From assembly GCA_934463345.1 (NCBI GenBank), contig CAKSJL010000044.1:1-13855 (forward strand): a DNA stretch of 13,855 nt. The letters are read 5' to 3'. The DNA is from an uncultured Oscillospiraceae bacterium. Lineage in GTDB: Bacteria; Bacillota; Clostridia; Oscillospirales; Ruminococcaceae. The notes under the pieces are model-generated. The model had not been told where the DNA came from and did not search any database. It was given only the letters and a program-made list of their open reading frames with translations. Numbering within the stretch: position 1 is the stretch's first letter; each line of letters starts with the position of its first letter. Shown in pieces: positions 7,395 to 13,855 of this stretch. The translations under genes and the position numbers were made by a program.

Positions 7395-9554
7395 TTATAC
7401 AATCTGACGTCGTGCAAGCTCAGCAAATTTTCCATCCAGCTCCATAAGCTCTTCATATGTTCCCTCTTCTGCAATTTTACCCTTGTCAAGATAAATTATC
7501 CTTGAACAGTTTTTTATAGTCGAAAGCCTGTGAGCAATAACTATTCTTGTACAGTCCATACCTTCAAGAGTATTTACAACCATCGCCTGAGTTATATTGT
7601 CCAGAGCAGACGTTGCTTCATCAAACATTAAAATATCAGGTTCTGAAACAAGCGCTCTTGCAATAAGAAGTCTTTGCTGCTGTCCGCCGGAAAGACCTCC
7701 TCCGCCCTCGGATATCATCGTAAACATACCCATTGGCATTTTTCTGATATCCTCGGCAAAGCCTGAACGCTCGGCTGCCTTCCACGCATCATCCACTGAT
7801 TTCCATGGAGCACAGATTACAATATTTGAGTAAATATCGCCTGAAAAAAGCTTTCCGTCCTGCAATACAACTCCGATTCTGCGGCGGACGCTTCTCAGGT
7901 CAAGTCCATCCATGTCCTGCATATCATAAAAAACAGAACCCGACTGCGGTTTTTCAAAACCCAGCAATATTCTCATAAGCGTAGATTTTCCACAGCCTGA
8001 TGAACCAACGATCCCGATATATTCTCCTGATTTTATATGAAGCTCCAGGTCGTTTATAACATACGGCATTTCTTCATTATACCGAAACTTGATACGATTT
8101 AATTCAACATCCCCTCCAAGCTTATCGACTCTCTTTTTATGTCCTGAATTTTCAGGAATCTCCTCAAGAATTGGCCGGAGCATTTCAACTGCCGGACGAA
8201 GCGAGGCAATCTGTGTTGTAATATCGGCAATCTGCATAACTGCTCCGGTAAAAAGTGCAAAGGCTGCGTTAAAAGCTATGTAGTCGGAAGCGCTCATATT
8301 ATGGGAATATGCTATAAAATACAAAACGATCGTTCCTGAAAAAATCACAAGATTTGAAACTGCTCCCGAAATTATTAAAAAAGGGTCAGGCATTACTTTA
8401 AGTCTGCTGTAAAGCTTTGCCCATCGTGAATATGCCCGTATTTCCGCTCCGGCTGTTTTTATCTTTGCAATTCCTTTAATAAGCTGAAGAACCATACCGG
8501 AAAGCTTTCCGTTTATGCCATTATTATGATTTTCATGCCTTATCTGCATAAATGCCGTAAATGCATATACAGCTATCATAAGAACAATTATGATAAGCGA
8601 AGGAAAAAACATATCCGGAGATATGAAACGTATCTGGAAAAGATACATAAATGAAAAGGCTGATGCCAAAATTGTCGGTATGAGCTGACCTCCGAGTATT
8701 TCACAAATTTGTCCAACAGCTCCGGCTCGCTGAGCAAGCTCACCTGAATCATATTTCTTAAAAAATCCGACCGGCAGCATGAGCAGTCTTGACCAAACCG
8801 CATTCTGCGCTCTCAGCTCCAGCTTATTTCCTATCCTCAGCACCCACACTGATCTTGCAAGACAAAATAACGCTGTTGTTAAAACAGTTCCGGCTATAAG
8901 AACACTTATACCAAATATTTTATCAGATGTTCCTGACGGCACTACCATATTAAAAATAAATTTATTGATAGCCGGCATGATCAGTCCTGTAAGTCCGGCT
9001 GCAAGACTTATAAGCAAAAGACATACTATATCCGATGCTTTAAAGGAATGTGCAAGAAATTTATAAAAATCCTTTACACTCAGCGAATGATTTTCAAAAG
9101 GAGTGTAAAAGCAATAGGCTTCATTTTCAAATTTGTCAGCATTATGGGCATTTACTTTTATAGCTGAGTTATTTTCATCATAGTAAATATAGCCGCCGCT
9201 GTTTGACGGTATAAGAGCATATGCCATATCATCTTTATCACTGCACAGTAATGGCATCGAACCATCAAGCCACCATTTTCCTGTAAGTACTATTTTTCTT
9301 CGCATAATGACCGTTTCGTTCATGACATACTGCATAATATTTTCAGCGTCATCCATATCGGCAGGAAATACGGGAATATCGATCCCTATTGAATCACATA
9401 TAAGAGACATCTGCTTTGCAATATGACTCCTGTTCTCAGTTCTGACTTTATCAGATATCTTTCCAAGCGAATTATATACACTTCCGGCAGATAAACTGAG
9501 TATTTCAGCATCCAGTTCACGTCTTTTTTTTACCCTTTCAGAAAAAGTTTTCAC
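7395..9554 (-). CDS. NHLM-type bacteriocin export ABC transporter, permease/ATPase without peptidase (ABC2)
   Basis: This 719-residue exporter half-transporter is of the NHLM_micro_ABC2 type (TIGR03797, named from memory). In place of a C39 peptidase it has the family's own N-terminal domain (about 1-165), with the characteristic GKWWLDGSMPLL at 92-103. A six-helix ABC membrane domain spans about 172-445, including LPVGFFKKYDSGELAQRAG (260-278), close to the family consensus. The ATPase is complete: Walker A GSSGCGKST (517-525), Q565, signature LSGGQ (621-625), Walker B ILMFDE (641-646) and His675. The start is GTG, supported by GGGAGGTG 6-7 bases upstream and overlapping the end of the preceding exporter gene, 12 bases away. 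It probably pairs with the peptidase-bearing ABC protein (9567-11711) and the HlyD adaptor as one exporter in the cytoplasmic membrane. Confidence 0.92.
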   Translation of the reverse strand: MKTFSERVKKRRELDAEILSLSAGSVYNSLGKISDKVRTENRSHIAKQMSLICDSIGIDIPVFPADMDDAENIMQYVMNETVIMRRKIVLTGKWWLDGSMPLLCSDKDDMAYALIPSNSGGYIYYDENNSAIKVNAHNADKFENEAYCFYTPFENHSLSVKDFYKFLAHSFKASDIVCLLLISLAAGLTGLIMPAINKFIFNMVVPSGTSDKIFGISVLIAGTVLTTALFCLARSVWVLRIGNKLELRAQNAVWSRLLMLPVGFFKKYDSGELAQRAGAVGQICEILGGQLIPTILASAFSFMYLFQIRFISPDMFFPSLIIIVLMIAVYAFTAFMQIRHENHNNGINGKLSGMVLQLIKGIAKIKTAGAEIRAYSRWAKLYSRLKVMPDPFLIISGAVSNLVIFSGTIVLYFIAYSHNMSASDYIAFNAAFALFTGAVMQIADITTQIASLRPAVEMLRPILEEIPENSGHKKRVDKLGGDVELNRIKFRYNEEMPYVINDLELHIKSGEYIGIVGSSGCGKSTLMRILLGFEKPQSGSVFYDMQDMDGLDLRSVRRRIGVVLQDGKLFSGDIYSNIVICAPWKSVDDAWKAAERSGFAEDIRKMPMGMFTMISEGGGGLSGGQQQRLLIARALVSEPDILMFDEATSALDNITQAMVVNTLEGMDCTRIVIAHRLSTIKNCSRIIYLDKGKIAEEGTYEELMELDGKFAELARRQIV

Positions 9555-9566
9555 TAACGCACCTCC

Positions 9567-11711
9567 CTATTCACTTTTTACAAGCTCTGCATACTTGCCA
9601 TTAAGGCTTATAAGTTGTTCATGACTGCCTCTTTCAATCTCTTTACCATATTCAAGAACAATTATATTGTCTGCGTCTCTTATTGCAGAAAGTCTGTGAG
9701 CAATTATAATACATGTCATTTTTCTGCGTCTGACAGCGTCCATAACATTTTTCTCTGTCATAGGATCAAGAGCCGACGTCGCCTCATCAAGAATAATTAT
9801 CGACGGTTCGGCAGCAAACGCACGAGCTATTTCAAGCCTCTGCCGCTGACCTCCGGAAAAATTTCCTCCGCCTTCTGTTATAACTGAATCATAGCCGTCT
9901 TTAAGAGCCATTATATCGTCATGAATACAAGCATCCTTACATGCTGATATTATGGTTTCTTCGGAAACAGTACTGTCCCACATAGTAATGTTATCTTTTA
10001 TACTTCCGCCGAATACCGATATGTTCTGGTCTACAACCGCAACTGAACCGGTAAATACATAATGGTCAGTTTCGCTTATGCTCTTTCCGTCAAAAAGCAG
10101 TTCACCGCTTCTTGGTTCATACAATCCGGAAATAATTTTTGCAATGGTGGATTTTCCGCTTCCGCTTCCGCCGACAATTGCAATCATACTTCCTTTTTTT
10201 ATTCTGATATTAAAATTTTCAATAAGCGCAGGTGCAAGAGGACTGTATCCGAAGGTCAGATTTCTGATTTCAATTTCACCGCTGAGTTTAGTGCAGTTTT
10301 CCTCAGAATTATCACTGAATTTCATATCAGTTTTATAATTCATAACATCATCAACTCTTTCCATGCTCCCGCCTATTTCCTGAAAAAGCTGAATAGAATT
10401 TACCAGCGAACCGACAGGAGTCAGAAAAAGATTAAGAAAGCTCTGAAAAGCCATAAGCGCACCAATGGTAAAGCTTCCGTTAAAGATATTATAAACGCCG
10501 ATCATGAGTACTGCTCCGGAGCTTAGTCCGGACAATATCTGCGGAATAATGCTTATCATTGTATTGCGCCGTTTAAGTGCAAGTACTGAATTATTATACT
10601 TTGCCTGATAACCAGAAATTTTCTCAAAAAAACCATACTCTGCACCGCTTGCCTTTATGGTTTCAATCATCGAAACCGCTGCTGCTATTATTCCGGAAAG
10701 CTTTCCGCTGTCACGTTGTATCGACTTTGCTGCATTTACATTGCGTTTTGATACAACCAGTATGAGAATAATATTCAAAGCTGCCATTACAATTCCTATC
10801 AGCGCCATAAGCACACTGTAATATACCATAACAGCAAGATAAATGCCTATCATTATAACATCGACTACAACAGGTATGATCTGATTGCATAGAATCTGAG
10901 CAATCTCGTTGTTGCTCTGCTGTCTTGATGAAATATCCCCTGCAAAACGCTGAGAGAAAAATTCCACAGGAAGTCTGAGAATATGCCACATAAAGGATGA
11001 GGATGAGCTTATACTCATTTTCGCCTGAAGCTTTGCAAGATATATACTTTTTAATATTTCAACTGCAAATTCTGCAATGAGAGCTATAAACATAGACATC
11101 AGAAGCGAACCCATTCTTTCTGATGAATCCCCTATAAGCACATCATCAGTAAACAGCTTGTAAAAAACAGGTTTTATAAGCGAAACAACAGAAGCAATAA
11201 GTCCCATTAAAAGAATAAATATCATTACTCCACGACAGTCTCTAAGCTTATTTCTGACGTATGTAAACGTGCTTTTTGGTCTTCCTGTCGGAACAAAGCT
11301 TTCAGACGGACTGAATTTCAAAACAATTCCCGTAAACGATCTATCAAATTCGTCCATGTCAACCAGAACTCTTCCGCCAGCCGGATCATTAATTACAGCT
11401 TTCCCGCCCTTGAATCCGCAAAGTACAACAAAGTGATTAAAGTTCCAGTGAATGATTACTGGAAATTCTGTTTCCTGTTTCAGCTTTTCAACACTCATCC
11501 GGAATCCGCCGGCATTCATTCCATGATGTTTTGCCGCAAGAACTATATACTTTGCGCTGCTGCCGTCCCTGGAAACATTGCAGTCCAGACGCAGACGCTC
11601 AAGCGGTATGTATCTTTTATAGTATGCCAGTATCATCGCAAGAGAAGCCGCACCGCATTCCAGAGCCTCCATCTGCAATATTACCGGAACATTTGTAACC
11701 CTTTTTTTCAT
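9567..11711 (-). CDS. NHLM-type bacteriocin export ABC transporter with C39 leader peptidase (ABC1/PCAT)
   Basis: This protein of about 714 residues combines leader cleavage with export. The C39 cysteine peptidase (about 1-135) opens with VPVILQMEALECGAASLAMI. It keeps Gln13, catalytic Cys19, His93 (in NHFVV) and Asp109 (in NDPAGG), so it should be active and cut after a double-glycine-type leader. A six-helix membrane domain spans about 160-440. The ATPase has Walker A GGSGSGKST (514-522), signature FSGGQ (618-622), Walker B IIILDE (638-643) and His672. The N-terminal sequence fits the NHLM_micro_ABC1 type (TIGR03796, from memory). The frame opens at 11729, but no ribosome binding site precedes that ATG. 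GGGAG (11723-11719) sits 7 bases before the ATG at 11711 and 4 before the one at 11714, so the start is placed at 11711. The substrate peptide is not encoded in the window. Confidence 0.93.
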   Translation of the reverse strand: MKKRVTNVPVILQMEALECGAASLAMILAYYKRYIPLERLRLDCNVSRDGSSAKYIVLAAKHHGMNAGGFRMSVEKLKQETEFPVIIHWNFNHFVVLCGFKGGKAVINDPAGGRVLVDMDEFDRSFTGIVLKFSPSESFVPTGRPKSTFTYVRNKLRDCRGVMIFILLMGLIASVVSLIKPVFYKLFTDDVLIGDSSERMGSLLMSMFIALIAEFAVEILKSIYLAKLQAKMSISSSSSFMWHILRLPVEFFSQRFAGDISSRQQSNNEIAQILCNQIIPVVVDVIMIGIYLAVMVYYSVLMALIGIVMAALNIILILVVSKRNVNAAKSIQRDSGKLSGIIAAAVSMIETIKASGAEYGFFEKISGYQAKYNNSVLALKRRNTMISIIPQILSGLSSGAVLMIGVYNIFNGSFTIGALMAFQSFLNLFLTPVGSLVNSIQLFQEIGGSMERVDDVMNYKTDMKFSDNSEENCTKLSGEIEIRNLTFGYSPLAPALIENFNIRIKKGSMIAIVGGSGSGKSTIAKIISGLYEPRSGELLFDGKSISETDHYVFTGSVAVVDQNISVFGGSIKDNITMWDSTVSEETIISACKDACIHDDIMALKDGYDSVITEGGGNFSGGQRQRLEIARAFAAEPSIIILDEATSALDPMTEKNVMDAVRRRKMTCIIIAHRLSAIRDADNIIVLEYGKEIERGSHEQLISLNGKYAELVKSE

Positions 11712-11730
11712 CATAAAACTCCCGGTCATT

Positions 11731-12642
11731 CTAATTCAGAAGCATTTCCACAGGAAGATATTCGTCCGCAGAAACTATTATCGAACATTGCGTACCCAGC
11801 ACCACAGAAAGTCCCTCGCCTTTTTTATTGGACCATTTATACTTATTTTCAGATTTTTCATCAAAATCAAGTCTGATCCTTACTTCAACGCATACACCAT
11901 CAGGTATTATATTTTCAACGTAGGACAACGTTCCCATCCGGGCTATTATGCTTTCCTCCGAAACCGGAGTGTCAGATACAGCTGTAACAACGCCTGTCAT
12001 ATAACCATATTCTTCTCTTGGGGCATATACCGGCGATACCTGCGCTGTCATGCCAAGCTCTATGTCATTTGAATCCTGAAGCGGAACATATGCTACAACT
12101 TCATTATATCCGCTGTCTGCCATTATAGCGGCAATTGTATCTCCGGCAGAAAGCGAACTTCCGATACTCTTGACAGTCTGGATATACCCGTCAGTATTGC
12201 TTTTAATAACTGTAGACGCAATATAGGATTCGATCAGTCCGTCAAGACGTTTTGATTCAGTAATATATTCTGCGGATTTTTTATCAAGACTCTCCGCCTT
12301 ATAACGACAGTCATTTATCTCGGAAAGCAGCTCATCATTTGAAACAACGGCTATTATATCTCCTATCTGGACATAATCACCATTATTTACAAGAACGTCA
12401 GTTACAAGACAATCTCTCTCTGTAAAGCATGAAATAATATTATTATTTGTAAAAACAACACCATACATATTTATTCCGTTTGTAATTTTATATGTAAATC
12501 CCCATATTACAAACGTAACAAACGCCACAGCAAATGCAGCGAAAATAATCCATGCCGACGGACGCATAATTTTAACCTGTCTGTCAAGCTGCTCCGGCGT
12601 TGACAGGGTATCAAGCGAACTCTTTCTGAACAATTCAGCCAT
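11731..12642 (-). CDS. HlyD-family secretion protein of the NHLM export system
   Basis: This 303-residue membrane-anchored adaptor has a short cytosolic start with LFRKSSLDTLSTPEQLDRQV (4-23), which closely fits NHLM_micro_HlyD proteins (TIGR03794, from memory). One membrane helix follows at about 29-49. Two lipoyl-like half-domains (NGDYVQIGDIIAVV at 87-100, GSSLSAGDTIAAIM at 161-174) flank a short coiled coil (about 102-141). A beta-barrel-like region runs to the C-terminus. In a Gram-positive cell such adaptors sit outside the membrane and stabilise the ABC exporter. The frame also opens with TTG at 12654, but ATG at 12642 is preferred because GGAGG lies five bases before it. It stops 19 bases before the chosen start of the peptidase-ABC gene and follows the lipoprotein gene after 12 bases. 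Confidence 0.9.
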   Translation of the reverse strand: MAELFRKSSLDTLSTPEQLDRQVKIMRPSAWIIFAAFAVAFVTFVIWGFTYKITNGINMYGVVFTNNNIISCFTERDCLVTDVLVNNGDYVQIGDIIAVVSNDELLSEINDCRYKAESLDKKSAEYITESKRLDGLIESYIASTVIKSNTDGYIQTVKSIGSSLSAGDTIAAIMADSGYNEVVAYVPLQDSNDIELGMTAQVSPVYAPREEYGYMTGVVTAVSDTPVSEESIIARMGTLSYVENIIPDGVCVEVRIRLDFDEKSENKYKWSNKKGEGLSVVLGTQCSIIVSADEYLPVEMLLN

Positions 12643-12654
12643 ATTGTCCTCCAA

Positions 12655-13773
12655 TCATTCTTTCATTCTGAAAGCTCCATCATAAAAAACAAGCGTGTCA
12701 TATCCCGTCGGAACAAGCGCCCCGTTTTCATCATACAGAACCTTGCCGTAAACTCCGTCATGTCCTTTTTCAGTCTTTATCTGTGCCATAATATCTTCGG
12801 GAGCTTTTGCATCGGACGAAAATGCATTTCCAAGTATTTTTATAAGATCATACGACTGAACAGCCTTTTCCAGCATATCCTTTCCGTACTTTTCCTTAAA
12901 GCGTTCGGAAATAATATTTCTCTCATCAGTTTTTCCTGTTATATACAAAGGTACAATTACTGTTCCGTCAAGATACTCGCCGTTTTTATCAATATCATCT
13001 TCAGTATCCATTACATAATCAGAAATGACCTGTATATCTGAACCTTTTTCACGAAGCATTCTTACAAGATCACTGTTGTAACAGAAATAATTGCTCACAC
13101 ATACAGCATCGATACCAAGACTGCACCATCTTGCATATGCAATGTCGAATTCCTCCTGTGTAAATGGGCCTATTACTGTATCTGCCAGAACCACAGATGA
13201 ATCGGATAACTGGGACTGCATTCCCTTGAGTTCATCCTTTTCATATTCAGTGTCCGAGTGACAGAAGGCAACCTTTTTAAAGTTGTTGTCCGTAATGTAC
13301 TGTGCCATAATGCTTCCGGCAGTCTTTGCATTTATGAAATCAGCTATCAGATATTCATATTTGTTTTCAATCGTATGATTATAGCATCCGTTAGTAATTA
13401 TAAATGGCTTTTCTGCCTTTTCATATATGTCAGCAATTATATCTACAAAATCAATTTCCTGTTTTACTATAACCGCTGCGATACTGCTGTCAGCTGCAAT
13501 CTTATTCGCATAGGATATTGCCTTGTGATAATCGGCGTCATCATCAAATGCAACTATTTCAAGATCAATTCCTGTTGCTGAAAAAAAATCCGCTGCTGCA
13601 AGCTCCATGCCCTCAAGCGTCTGACTGTCATTATAAAATACGTCATCACCCGTAACGGCAATTTTAATCACATTATCTGTCATAGGCTTCCAGACCATTT
13701 CCGCATCTTTGCAGCCTGTAAGACAGGATAACAAAAAACTTGCACAAATTATAGCAACTGTTCTTTTTTTCAT
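12655..13773 (-). CDS. Lipoprotein type I periplasmic binding protein (LivJ/Peripla_BP_6-like)
   Basis: This 372-residue membrane-anchored substrate-binding protein has a basic start (MKKR), a hydrophobic signal and a lipobox LTGC (18-21), so Cys21 should carry the lipid anchor. The mature part has the two-lobe alpha/beta pattern of type I binding proteins. IKIAVTGDD at 36-44 is the first strand, GMELAAADF (55-63) the first helix and AAVIVKQE (99-106) a Rossmann strand. KVAFCHSDTEY (167-177) begins the second lobe. The end GVYGKVLYDENGALVP (340-355) resembles the C-terminus of branched-chain amino acid binding proteins. No LivHMGF permease or ATPase genes accompany it. It is the first gene of the group and lies 12 bases upstream of the HlyD gene. 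It may therefore sense or capture a ligand for the export/sensor operon rather than feed a normal importer (inference). AGGTGA lies about 7 bases before the ATG. Confidence 0.85.
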   Translation of the reverse strand: MKKRTVAIICASFLLSCLTGCKDAEMVWKPMTDNVIKIAVTGDDVFYNDSQTLEGMELAAADFFSATGIDLEIVAFDDDADYHKAISYANKIAADSSIAAVIVKQEIDFVDIIADIYEKAEKPFIITNGCYNHTIENKYEYLIADFINAKTAGSIMAQYITDNNFKKVAFCHSDTEYEKDELKGMQSQLSDSSVVLADTVIGPFTQEEFDIAYARWCSLGIDAVCVSNYFCYNSDLVRMLREKGSDIQVISDYVMDTEDDIDKNGEYLDGTVIVPLYITGKTDERNIISERFKEKYGKDMLEKAVQSYDLIKILGNAFSSDAKAPEDIMAQIKTEKGHDGVYGKVLYDENGALVPTGYDTLVFYDGAFRMKE

Positions 13774-13815
13774 ATTTTCACCTCACCGCTATCAGAACAT
13801 GCTACGATAAACGTC

Positions 13816-13821
13816 ATTATA
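13816..13821 (-). promoter_or_regulatory. Possible -10 box ahead of the operon
   Basis: The minus strand reads TATAAT at 13821-13816, 42 bases before the lipoprotein start. No -35 match lies 16-18 bases upstream; that stretch is occupied by the hairpin at 13831-13850. Either an activator is needed, or the operon is served mainly by read-through from an upstream gene. Call is tentative. Confidence 0.35.
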
Positions 13822-13830
13822 CAACAAAAG

Positions 13831-13850
13831 CAGGCAGAATAATCTGCCTG
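13831..13850. terminator. Perfect stem-loop, probable rho-independent terminator or attenuator
   Basis: CAGGCAGA (13831-13838) pairs perfectly with TCTGCCTG (13843-13850) across an ATAA loop. On the minus strand it is followed by CTTTTGTTG; on the plus strand by TTTCT at the window edge. It could therefore end a minus-strand gene lying upstream of the operon, a plus-strand gene, or both. Because the operon starts only 57 bases further on, it could act as a partial terminator that sets expression of the transporter genes relative to an upstream gene. Confidence 0.6.
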
Positions 13851-13855
13851 TTTCT

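Noticed and set aside
10062..10526. 154-codon plus-strand open frame
   Set aside because: It lies wholly inside the ATPase region of the peptidase-ABC gene on the other strand, is low-complexity with no recognisable domain, and lacks a convincing ribosome binding site. It is an antisense shadow.
11433..11876. 147-codon plus-strand open frame spanning the C39 coding region and the end of the HlyD gene
   Set aside because: Both underlying minus-strand genes show clear conserved motifs there. The plus-strand translation is rich in His, Cys and aromatic residues, as expected for an antisense frame.

Overview
The window looks like chromosomal DNA from a low-to-medium GC, Gram-positive anaerobe, most likely a gut or rumen Ruminococcus-type member of the Clostridia. 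The evidence is AT-rich spacers, AGGAGG-type ribosome binding sites, a TTGACA/TATAAT promoter, a lipoprotein signal, and a secreted protein with Clostridia-style GLUG-like repeats. The genus is inferred. All nine convincing genes lie on the minus strand, so transcription runs from high to low coordinates. I found no convincing plus-strand gene, rRNA, tRNA, CRISPR array or insertion sequence.

Positions 13774-13855 hold a perfect 8-bp-stem hairpin and a TATAAT-like box ahead of the first gene. Positions 13773-1598 hold eight tightly packed genes, with gaps of about 0-40 bases and two 4-base ATGA overlaps. They look like one operon. In order they are: (1) a lipoprotein type I periplasmic binding protein; (2) an HlyD-like adaptor; (3) a C39-peptidase ABC exporter; (4) a second ABC exporter without peptidase; (5 and 6) two divergent DUF2156 proteins (the LPG_synthase_C, dual-GNAT-fold family); (7) a 998-residue fusion of an extracellular propeller-like region, a Cache-like sensor and a full MFS transporter; (8) a GNAT acetyltransferase. 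Genes 2-4 match the three-part NHLM bacteriocin export module, which cleaves double-glycine leaders and exports RiPP-type peptides.

Positions 1-1597 hold a separate unit: a strong extended -10 promoter driving a secreted repeat protein. Its C-terminus looks cut short where it meets another promoter-like sequence near the window edge.

Working model (inference): the operon exports a leader-cleaved peptide. The lipoprotein and the sensor-MFS protein would handle sensing or transport of an extracellular small molecule or the product. The three GNAT-fold enzymes would aminoacylate or acylate a peptide, a lipid or a protective target. No precursor peptide, radical SAM enzyme, LanM/LanB or YcaO enzyme is visible, so any precursor and modifying enzymes must lie upstream of position 13855 or elsewhere.
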